Source: an uncultured Actinomycetes bacterium (lineage in GTDB: Bacteria; Actinomycetota; Acidimicrobiia; Acidimicrobiales; Acidimicrobilacustridaceae). From it: a stretch of 7,788 nt of DNA. The stretch covers positions 1 through 7,788 of the forward strand of contig CAMFLJ010000178.1 of the NCBI GenBank assembly GCA_945957335.1. The letters are read 5' to 3'. A model generated the notes under the pieces. It ran no database searches, was not told the origin of the DNA, and saw nothing but the letters and a program-made list of their open reading frames with translations. The position numbers and the translations under genes are program-made. Positions within the stretch are counted from its first letter, which is position 1. Every line of letters starts with the position of its first letter. Below are positions 1 through 5,565 of the stretch, piece after piece.

Positions 1-144
1 GGGCACGGCCGACGCCGCCTCCTCGATCGGGGCGGGCCGCTCGCCGCCCGGTCCGGTGAGGGCACCGACGGCGACGAGCGTGGCCGCGGCGAGGGCGGCC
101 ACCGCCGCGCACCACCTCACCAACGCCATCGCCCCGTTCCCCAT
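1..144 (-). CDS. N-terminus of a secreted or membrane-anchored protein (runs off left edge)
   Basis: Reading leftwards from an ATG at 144 gives 48 open codons up to the window edge. The peptide begins MGNGAMALVRW and continues with a run of Ala, Val and Leu (about residues 12-29), then Thr-Gly-Pro-Gly-Gly-Glu-Arg-Pro and an acidic, Ala-rich stretch. This is the layout of a signal peptide or single signal anchor: short n-region with one Arg, hydrophobic core, then a polar, Gly/Pro-rich segment. The single Cys (residue 12) sits at the start of the core and is not a lipobox. A GAGGGGG ribosome site (about 149-155 on the complementary strand) precedes this ATG by about four bases; a second in-frame ATG at 129 is the alternative start. 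The gene diverges from the secreted-protein gene at 337. Function cannot be named because the body of the protein lies outside the window. Confidence 0.6.
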   Translation of the reverse strand, partial: MGNGAMALVRWCAAVAALAAATLVAVGALTGPGGERPAPIEEAASAVP

Positions 145-221
145 CCGACCCCCTCGTGCCGCCGGGCGAGAACGGCTGTTGCCGCATGTCGACCCAGCGA
201 GCGGGAGAGTAACCGCGCCGC

Positions 222-247
222 GCCCGGGCGCCGCCGACCGCCCGGGC
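222..247. repeat. GC-rich inverted repeat, 9-bp perfect stem
   Basis: GCCCGGGCG (222-230) pairs perfectly with CGCCCGGGC (239-247) around an 8-base loop. Each arm is itself nearly self-complementary, so the element can also be read as two copies of CGCCCGGGC spaced 18 bp apart. It lies in the spacer between two divergent genes, where a terminator is not expected. It could be a protein-binding site or a 5' leader structure. In such GC-rich DNA a chance match of this size is possible. Confidence 0.4.
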
Positions 248-251
248 CGGA

Positions 252-269
252 GATGAGAGCGTTCTCATC
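252..269. promoter_or_regulatory. Near-perfect 18-bp palindrome, candidate LacI-type operator
   Basis: GATGAGAGC faces GTTCTCATC, giving nine paired positions with one mismatch (G259/T262) and a central CG. An even-length palindrome with a central CpG is the usual form of LacI-family operators. The element is the least GC-rich piece of the divergent spacer, which makes it stand out. It lies 67 bp upstream of the GTG start at 337 and 107 bp upstream of the ATG at 144, so a repressor here could act on either gene. No regulator gene is visible in the window; the assignment is inferred from symmetry and position alone. Confidence 0.4.
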
Positions 270-324
270 CCCGCCTCACGTGGGTGTCATCGGCGCGGCC
301 CACGGTGTCGCCATGCACCCACAC

Positions 325-331
325 GAGGAGG
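325..331 (+). promoter_or_regulatory. Ribosome binding site that decides the GTG start at 337
   Basis: GAGGAGG, a near-ideal Shine-Dalgarno match, ends 5 bases before a GTG codon at 337. The in-frame ATG codons further upstream (253 and 313) lack such a site at proper spacing. They would also put a long non-hydrophobic peptide ahead of the signal sequence. Confidence 0.75.
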
Positions 332-336
332 CCGAC

Positions 337-1374
337 GTGAACCCCACGACCACCGCTCGCCCGAGGCGCGTGCGCCGCCCGCTGCTCGCCGCCGGAGGCG
401 CTTCTCTGCTGCTCGCCAGCGGCGGCATGGCCTGGCTCCAGCACTCCGCCGGCGCCGACCCCGTCAGCACCGACGTGGCCGCCACGTGCGCCATCGCCGG
501 CTCGAGCGCGGCCATGACCGTCCCGATGACCGTCGACGACGTCGTCGACCCGATCGCCCCGGGCGCCCAGGAGACGCTGAAGGTCGACCAGGGCCTCGGC
601 CAGCTGCCGGTCGAGGTCACCATCGACAAGGTCGTGGTGACCACGCCGATCCCGGCCCAGATCGCGTCGACCGACTCGGTGACCTTCGAGGGCGGCAACA
701 TGACCGGCTCCTACCAGGTGGTCGACGGCAACCTGGTGGTGACCTTCACCGGCCCCCAGACCTCGAGCCAGCTCCAGTTCCCGCGGACGATCGTGAACCA
801 GACCGTGGGCGACGCCGCGGCCGGCGACACCATCCACTGGAAGGTGTGGTCGAGCCTCGTCGCCGACACCAACTACGGGCAGGCCAGCTGCACGCCCAAC
901 GACCCCTCCACGGACCTCAACACCACCGCGATCTCGGGCGGCGGCCCTGCCACCACCACCACCCCGACCACCACCGGGGACGGCACGGGCACGCCGACCA
1001 CCACCACGCCCCCGACCACGACGCCGCCCACCACCACCCCCGGGACCACGCCGCCCACCACGGTCCCGGGCACCGACGGCTCGAGCAGCCCCGGCGCCGA
1101 GGTCTGCGTGAAGGTCACCTCGCCGGTCCCTCTGCCGGTGCCCGTGCCGCCGTGCACGACGGTCCCGCCGACGACCAGCGGCTCCTCGCCGCTGCCCGTG
1201 CCCCTGCCGGTCCCCGCCCCCGGTGGTGGCCTGCCGACCCTGCCGGTGCCGCTGCCGCCCCTCCCGGCTCCCGGTAGCGGCGGCGGGCTCCCCCTCCCGC
1301 TGCCCCTCCCGGGTGGCTCCGGCACCCCCGGCGTCGACGTCACCGTCGATGCCCAGATCGGGGTGAGCCTCTAG
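337..1374 (+). CDS. Secreted protein with globular domain, Thr/Pro linker and Pro/Leu/Val-rich tail
   Basis: With the GTG start the product has 345 residues. Residues 1-40 form a signal peptide: a basic n-region (RPRRVRR, 8-14), a hydrophobic core (about 16-34) and an Ala-Gly-Ala cleavage site before Asp41. Residues 41-200 are a likely all-beta globular domain with alternating Val/Thr strands and two cysteines (51 and 185) placed to form a disulfide joining its ends. Residues 204-245 are a Thr/Pro linker of the kind often O-glycosylated in actinomycetes. A second Cys pair (257, 273) brackets a Pro/Val/Leu segment, and residues 262-327 are low-complexity repeats of Pro with Leu or Val and Gly. 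There is no LPXTG motif, C-terminal membrane helix or lipobox, so release or non-covalent wall association is most likely. I do not recognise the globular domain; a structural or adhesin-like surface role is a guess. A terminator hairpin follows at 1411. Confidence 0.8.
   Translation: MNPTTTARPRRVRRPLLAAGGASLLLASGGMAWLQHSAGADPVSTDVAATCAIAGSSAAMTVPMTVDDVVDPIAPGAQETLKVDQGLGQLPVEVTIDKVVVTTPIPAQIASTDSVTFEGGNMTGSYQVVDGNLVVTFTGPQTSSQLQFPRTIVNQTVGDAAAGDTIHWKVWSSLVADTNYGQASCTPNDPSTDLNTTAISGGGPATTTTPTTTGDGTGTPTTTTPPTTTPPTTTPGTTPPTTVPGTDGSSSPGAEVCVKVTSPVPLPVPVPPCTTVPPTTSGSSPLPVPLPVPAPGGGLPTLPVPLPPLPAPGSGGGLPLPLPLPGGSGTPGVDVTVDAQIGVSL
946..1071 (+). repeat. Thr/Pro low-complexity coding tract
   Basis: This in-gene tract of ACC/ACG and CCG/CCC codons encodes about 42 residues of PTTT-like units (residues 204-245 of the secreted protein). 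Repeats of this kind change length easily by slippage, so strains may differ here. It separates the folded domain from the C-terminal tail. Confidence 0.7.
1120..1317 (+). repeat. Pro/Leu/Val/Gly low-complexity coding tract
   Basis: This stretch codes for residues 262-327 of the secreted protein, made of irregular repeats of PLPVPV, LPVPLPVPAPGGGLP and similar units. The repeats are degenerate rather than exact at DNA level. Such a tail is expected to be an extended polyproline-like stalk rather than a folded domain. Confidence 0.65.
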
Positions 1375-1410
1375 TCGACCGGTCCCGACCCCGGTCCTGG
1401 CTCCGCCGAT

Positions 1411-1443
1411 GGACGGCCGCCCCCGCTCCCGGGGCGGCCGTCC
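1411..1443. terminator. Bidirectional hairpin terminator between convergent genes
   Basis: GGACGGCCGCCCC (1411-1423) pairs perfectly with GGGGCGGCCGTCC (1431-1443) around the 7-base loop CGCTCCC. The 13-bp stem lies between the stop codon of the secreted-protein gene (1374) and the stop codon of the flavoprotein gene (1480, opposite strand), so it can serve both transcripts. Neither side has a T-run, as is common for terminators of high-GC actinomycetes. Confidence 0.8.
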
Positions 1444-1477
1444 CGCGTCCGGGTGAGGGTCGTCGGGCGGGTCCCTG

Positions 1478-3109
1478 TCAGGCGGGAGCGGTGGCAGCCG
1501 ACGAGCGCAGGGTGAAGCCCCGGTAGCCCTCGGCCGCGACCTCGTCGCACACCGCCCGGTAGGGGCCCACCCCGCCGATGTAGGGCATGAACACCCGGGG
1601 CTTGCCGGGCACGTTGGCCCCCATGTACCAGGAGTTGCCCCTGGGGTAGAGGGTGAACGCGGCGACCTGGTTGACGTGGTCGACCCAGGCGTCCTCGGCC
1701 GGCGCCTCGGCCTCGATGGTGGTGAGGCCCTCGGCCTCCATGTGGGCCAGGCAGTCGGCGATCCAGTCCACGTGCTGCTCGATCGACACCATCATGTTCG
1801 TCATCACCGAGGGGCTCTGCGGGCCGGTGATGGTGAACAGGTCCGGGAACCCGGCGGTGGCGAGGCCCAGGTAGGTGCGGGGCCCGGCCGCCCACTTGTC
1901 GCGCAGCAGGGTGCCGTCGCGCCCGACGATGTCGGGCTTCAGGAGGGCGCCGGTCATGGCGTCGAAGCCGGTGGCGAACACGAGGTCGTCGAGCTCGTAG
2001 GTGGCGTCGGTGGTGCGCACGCCCTCGGGCACGATCTCCTCGATGGGCGTCTCGCGCAGGTCGACGAGGGTGACGTCGGGCCGGTTGAACGTGGCGTAGT
2101 AGCCGGTGTCGAGGCACACCCGCTTGGTGCCGAACGGGTACGTCTTCGGCACGAGCTTCTCGGCGACCTCTGGATCGTCGACGATCTCGCGGATGCGGTC
2201 GTGCACGAAGCCCGCCACCCGGGCGTTGGCCTCCTCGTCGATCATCACGTCGTCGTAGGAGCCGAGCACTGCGAAGAGCTGGCCCCACTCCCAACGGTCC
2301 TGGAGGTGCGCCTGCAGCTCGTCGTCGTCGACCGAGAGCGCCGACTGCGTGGGCGCGGGCACCACCACGCCGCCGTGGGTCTCCCGCTTGGCGTGCTCGC
2401 GGTAGTCGCGGTAGTTGGCCTTGCGGTCGGCCACGAACGCGGGGTCGAGCGGCGCGTTGCGAGCCGGCTGCGCGTAGTTCGGCGTGCGCTGGAAGACGGT
2501 GACGTGCGCGGCGTGCTCGGCGATGAGCGGGATCGACTGGATTCCCGACGAGCCGGTGCCGATCACGCCCACCCGGCGGCCGGTGAAGTCGACGCCCTCG
2601 TGGGGCCACTCGCCGGTGTGGTACTCGGGGCCGGCGAAGGTGTCGATGCCGTCGATCTCGGGGCGCTTGGCGGCCGACAGGCAGCCCACCCCCATGATCA
2701 GGAAGCGGGCCGAGAAGCGGCCACCGCGGTCGGTGTCGACCAGCCAGCGCTCGGAGCCGGGCTGCCACTCGGCACGGGTCACGCGGGTCTCGAAGGCGAT
2801 GTCGCGGCGCAGGTCGAAGCGGTCGGCGACGTGGTTGGCGTAGGCGAGGATCTCGGGCTGGGTGGCGTAGCGCTCGCTCCACTCCCACTCCTGCTCGAGG
2901 TCGGGGTCGAAGGAGTACGAGTAGTCCATCGACTCGATGTCGCACCGGGCGCCGGGGTAGCGGTTCCACCACCAGGTTCCGCCCACGTCGGAGGCCGCCT
3001 CCACGACCTGGGCGGTCATCCCGAGGCCGCGCAGGCGGTGGAGCATGTACATGCCGGAGAACCCGGCTCCCACCACGACGGCGTCGAGCTCTCGCACGGT
3101 GTCGGTCAT
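1478..3109 (-). CDS. Type I Baeyer-Villiger-like flavin monooxygenase (FAD/NADPH)
   Basis: The 543-residue product, the usual size for the cyclohexanone/phenylacetone monooxygenase family, should use FAD, NADPH and O2 to insert oxygen next to a carbonyl, turning ketones into esters or lactones. Motifs seen: FAD Rossmann motif GAGFSG (14-19) followed by VGGTWWWNRYPGARCD (42-57); the BVMO fingerprint FxGxxxHxxxWP, complete at 158-169; a second Rossmann motif GTGSSG (184-189) for NADPH; FQRTPNY (206-212), whose Arg208 matches the NADP-contacting Arg; KRVCLDTGYY (329-338), whose Arg330 aligns with the catalytic Arg of the family; FATGFD (378-383); and SWYMGANVPGKPR (493-505). No key residue is missing. 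The ATG at 3109 is preceded on its strand by a GAGGGGGG ribosome site. The gene diverges from a P450 gene 129 bp away, suggesting shared control. The ketone substrate is not predictable; steroid, terpenoid or cyclic ketones are all possible. Confidence 0.92.
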   Translation of the reverse strand: MTDTVRELDAVVVGAGFSGMYMLHRLRGLGMTAQVVEAASDVGGTWWWNRYPGARCDIESMDYSYSFDPDLEQEWEWSERYATQPEILAYANHVADRFDLRRDIAFETRVTRAEWQPGSERWLVDTDRGGRFSARFLIMGVGCLSAAKRPEIDGIDTFAGPEYHTGEWPHEGVDFTGRRVGVIGTGSSGIQSIPLIAEHAAHVTVFQRTPNYAQPARNAPLDPAFVADRKANYRDYREHAKRETHGGVVVPAPTQSALSVDDDELQAHLQDRWEWGQLFAVLGSYDDVMIDEEANARVAGFVHDRIREIVDDPEVAEKLVPKTYPFGTKRVCLDTGYYATFNRPDVTLVDLRETPIEEIVPEGVRTTDATYELDDLVFATGFDAMTGALLKPDIVGRDGTLLRDKWAAGPRTYLGLATAGFPDLFTITGPQSPSVMTNMMVSIEQHVDWIADCLAHMEAEGLTTIEAEAPAEDAWVDHVNQVAAFTLYPRGNSWYMGANVPGKPRVFMPYIGGVGPYRAVCDEVAAEGYRGFTLRSSAATAPA

Positions 3110-3116
3110 CGGCCCC

Positions 3117-3129
3117 CCTCGGATCGAGG
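3117..3129. promoter_or_regulatory. Small inverted repeat overlapping the flavoprotein ribosome site
   Basis: CCTCG (3117-3121) and CGAGG (3125-3129) form an inverted repeat around GAT, and CCTC recurs at 3131-3134. On the minus strand the arm at 3117-3121 is part of the purine-rich ribosome site of the monooxygenase gene. A hairpin or bound protein here could therefore mask translation start. The element is short and could be chance. Confidence 0.25.
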
Positions 3130-3196
3130 CCCTCAGCCAACCGCGCCGTGCCCGGCGAGGCAAGCGCCGAAGGTCCCGAGCGCCGGGCGACGGCCG

Positions 3197-3202
3197 TAGG
3201 AT
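3197..3202 (+). promoter_or_regulatory. Candidate -10 hexamer of the P450-kinase operon
   Basis: TAGGAT fits the TANNNT form of actinobacterial sigma-70-type -10 elements. It sits 37 bp upstream of the P450 start codon in the 129-bp divergent spacer, which leaves room for a short leader with the ribosome site AGGGGG at 3227-3232. No clear -35 element lies at the proper distance, so the call rests on the -10 alone. Confidence 0.35.
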
Positions 3203-3238
3203 CACCGCCGCCGTGCACGCACGACGAGGGGGAACACG

Positions 3239-4447
3239 ATGACGGCCACCGAGGCGCCGACGATCAACCTGCTGGACCCGGGCTTCTACGTCGACCCGTA
3301 CCAGGCCTACCGCTGGCTGCGCGACAACGACCCGGTGCACTGGGATGCCACCCACCGCATCTGGGGCGTCTCGCGCTACGACGACGTGGTCGCGGTCGAG
3401 AAGGACACCGCCACCTACTCGTCGCTGTGGGGCTCGCGCCCGGCCACCGACCAGTACGACGACACGTCGATGATCAACCTCGACGACCCTGGCCACCAGC
3501 GCCAGCGCATGCTCGTGGCCCGCCAGTTCACGCCCCGGGCCGTGAAGCAGCTCGAGGACTACCTGCGCGGCATCGTCACCGAGCTCATCGACGCCGTCGC
3601 GTCCGAGGGCCGCTGCGAGGCCATCACGGCCCTGGCGTCGCCGCTGCCCGCCATCGCCATCGGCGACAAGCTCGGCTACCCGCGTGAGCTGTGGCCCAAG
3701 GTGCGCGAGTGGTCCGAGGTGACGATGCACGAGTCGGGGCAGAACAACCCCGACGGCACCCCCAAGGACCAGAGCCCCCGGATGATCGAGGCGATGATGG
3801 ACTTCGCCGGGGTCACCATGGACCTCATCGCCCGACGGCGCGCCGACCCGCAGGACGACCTCATCTCGCTGTGGACCACCACCGAGGTCGACGGCCGCAT
3901 GTGGGACGACGGCGAGATCATGAGCGAGTGCCTCCTGCTGCTCGACGGCGGGGCCGAGACCACCCGCACGGTGATCGGCTCGATCATCCGCGAGCTGGCC
4001 CTCCAGCCCGACCAGCGCCAGGTGCTGCTCGACCGGCCCGAGGTGCTCGGCGACACCGGCGTCGAGGAGTTCATCCGCTGGGTCACCCCGATCCTGAACA
4101 TGCGGCGCACGGTCACCCACGACCACACCTTCCGGGGCAAGGACCTCAAGGAGGGCGACCAGGTCCTGTTGATGTACGCGTCGGCCAACCGCGACGAGCG
4201 TGCCTTCGACGAGCCCGACCGCTTCGACGTCACCCGGGCCCACAACCACCACGTGGCCTTCGGCTTCGGCACGCACTTCTGCCTCGGCTCGTCGCTCGCC
4301 CGCATCGAGATCCGGGTCATGTTCGAGGAGCTGCTGCGACGCATCCCCGACTGGCGCCTCGTGCCCGGCACCGAGCCCAAGGTCCTCGGGGCCACCTTCA
4401 CCCGGGCCTACGACGAGGTGCACATCGAGTTCACCCCCGAGGCCTAG
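3239..4447 (+). CDS. Cytochrome P450
   Basis: The 402-residue soluble protein is typical in length for bacterial class I P450s, which hydroxylate hydrophobic substrates using electrons from a ferredoxin and its reductase. Motifs in order: helix-C HQRQR (86-90), whose His and Arg contact heme propionates; helix-I oxygen-activation motif GGAETT (237-242); ExxR as EFIR (277-280); and the heme loop FGFGTHFCLG (341-350) with Cys348 as the axial thiolate. SANRDE (315-320) and the HHVAFGFG approach to the heme loop recall the actinobacterial CYP125/CYP142/CYP124 group of sterol and branched-lipid hydroxylases. That is resemblance by eye, not a family assignment. The ATG at 3239 has AGGGGG six bases upstream. 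The next gene starts 5 bp after the stop, so both are probably one operon. No ferredoxin or reductase gene is in the window, so electrons must come from elsewhere. Confidence 0.95.
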   Translation: MTATEAPTINLLDPGFYVDPYQAYRWLRDNDPVHWDATHRIWGVSRYDDVVAVEKDTATYSSLWGSRPATDQYDDTSMINLDDPGHQRQRMLVARQFTPRAVKQLEDYLRGIVTELIDAVASEGRCEAITALASPLPAIAIGDKLGYPRELWPKVREWSEVTMHESGQNNPDGTPKDQSPRMIEAMMDFAGVTMDLIARRRADPQDDLISLWTTTEVDGRMWDDGEIMSECLLLLDGGAETTRTVIGSIIRELALQPDQRQVLLDRPEVLGDTGVEEFIRWVTPILNMRRTVTHDHTFRGKDLKEGDQVLLMYASANRDERAFDEPDRFDVTRAHNHHVAFGFGTHFCLGSSLARIEIRVMFEELLRRIPDWRLVPGTEPKVLGATFTRAYDEVHIEFTPEA

Positions 4448-4452
4448 CGGCC

Positions 4453-5562
4453 GTGGAGGCGGGCTACCCGACCACCGCGGACGAGATCGACGCAGCCTGG
4501 CTCACGGGCGCGCTCGCCGAGCGCCACCCCGGCGTCGAGGTCGCCGCCGTCGAGCTGCTCGAGCGGCACGACCTCACCAACGCCCACGCCCGGATCGCGG
4601 TGACCTACGCCGACCCGGCCGCAGCGGAGGCGTCCGGTGCGCCGGCCACCGCGTTCTGCAAGCTGGCCCCGACCGACGACCGCCGGGCCGCCATCCTCGC
4701 CACGGGGATGGGCCTGCGCGAGGCCCGCTTCTACCGTGACCTCGCCGACGGGGTCGAGCTCCCGGTGCCCCGGGCCCACGTCGCCCGCCACGACGACGAC
4801 ACGGGCCTGTTCGTGCTCGTGCTCGAGGACCTCGTCGCGTCCGGGGCGCAGGTCTCCGACGGCACCTGGGGCATCCCGGCCGACGCGGTGGCGAGCGGCT
4901 TCGAGGCGCTGGCCCGGCTGCACGCCCGGTTCGCCGACGCCGACGTGCGCGCCGCCGAGGCGGCGTGGGTGCCGGTGCTCGGCGTGGGCTCCGACTACGG
5001 CAAGGTGATGCTCCGCTACGGCATCGAGAACCACCGCGACCGCCTGACCGACGCCTTCGTGGCCGTCGCCGGCGCCTACTGCGACGCCACCCCTGTGCTG
5101 CACGGGCTCTGGCAGCAGGGGCCGCGCACCGTGATCCACGGCGACCCCCACCTCGGCAACCTGTACCTCGTCGACGGCGAGCTGGGCTTCCTCGACTGGG
5201 GCATCGTCAACGCCGGGCCCCCGATGCGCGACATCGGCTACCTCATGACCATGGCGATGGACGTCGACGAGCGCCGGGCCCACGAGCGAGACCTGCTGCG
5301 CCTCTACCTGGCCGCACTGGCGGCCGAGGGCGGCCCCGAGATCGGCTTCGACGAGGCGTGGACCATGCACCGCCTGCATGCCGCCTACACCGTGCCCGCG
5401 TCGTGCCAGGTGGTGATGTTCCCGGAGGGCATGAGCGAGGCCCGGCGGGTGTTCTCCGACGCCTTCCTGGCCCGCTGCCAGGCGTGCCTCGACGACCTCG
5501 AGGTGGTCGACGCGCTTGTCGAGCACGGGCTGGCGCCGGCCCCGCCCGCCCCGGTGGCCTGA
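4453..5562 (+). CDS. APH/ACAD10-like small-molecule kinase (phosphotransferase family)
   Basis: With a GTG start at 4453 the product has 369 residues and a protein-kinase-like fold. Visible parts: a candidate ATP-binding Lys70 in FCKLAP, a candidate partner Glu90 in GLREARFYRDL, a hinge VLVLEDL (121-127), the catalytic Brenner motif HGDPHLGN (229-236, Asp231 as base, Asn236 for metal) and the metal-binding Asp248 in FLDWG. The family includes aminoglycoside kinases, ecdysteroid kinases, and the kinase domain of ACAD10/11 and LvaA, which phosphorylate hydroxyacyl-CoA so that the hydroxyl can be eliminated. In an operon with a P450, phosphorylation of a metabolic intermediate is more plausible than antibiotic resistance, but this is inference. 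GTG was chosen because it lies 5 bp after the P450 stop, in frame with all motifs; a weak GAGG at 4439-4442 inside the P450 end may serve as its ribosome site, implying translational coupling. Confidence 0.88.
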   Translation: MEAGYPTTADEIDAAWLTGALAERHPGVEVAAVELLERHDLTNAHARIAVTYADPAAAEASGAPATAFCKLAPTDDRRAAILATGMGLREARFYRDLADGVELPVPRAHVARHDDDTGLFVLVLEDLVASGAQVSDGTWGIPADAVASGFEALARLHARFADADVRAAEAAWVPVLGVGSDYGKVMLRYGIENHRDRLTDAFVAVAGAYCDATPVLHGLWQQGPRTVIHGDPHLGNLYLVDGELGFLDWGIVNAGPPMRDIGYLMTMAMDVDERRAHERDLLRLYLAALAAEGGPEIGFDEAWTMHRLHAAYTVPASCQVVMFPEGMSEARRVFSDAFLARCQACLDDLEVVDALVEHGLAPAPPAPVA

Positions 5563-5565
5563 GGC

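Noticed and set aside
56..256. 66-codon plus-strand open frame at the left edge.
   Set aside because: The product is Ala/Arg/Pro-rich with no ribosome site. The opposite strand gives a sensible signal-peptide start with a GAGGGGG site.
253..336. Upstream extension of the secreted protein to the ATG at 253 or 313.
   Set aside because: The 253 start lies inside the 18-bp palindrome. Neither ATG has a good ribosome site, while the GTG at 337 has GAGGAGG at ideal spacing and places the signal peptide at the N-terminus.
946..1317. Repetitive tract considered as a CRISPR or tandem DNA repeat.
   Set aside because: The repeats are coding, degenerate and in frame (Thr/Pro and Pro/Leu/Val codons), without uniform spacers.
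1676..3199. 507-codon plus-strand open frame opposite the flavoprotein gene.
   Set aside because: Composition is that of an antisense shadow in high-GC DNA, with no recognisable motifs, while the minus strand encodes a complete Baeyer-Villiger-type enzyme.
3110..4423. Long minus-strand open frame opposite the P450, continuous with the flavoprotein frame, which would give a 981-residue product.
   Set aside because: The extra 438 residues are Gly/Ala/Val/His/Arg/Asp-rich shadow sequence with no family features. The family N-terminus and ribosome site mark the ATG at 3109, and the P450 on the other strand has every motif.
3691..4452. Extension of the kinase frame upstream through the P450 gene.
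   Set aside because: The upstream part is the frame-shifted shadow of the P450 (Arg/Pro/His-rich). Kinase-like sequence begins only after the GTG at 4453.
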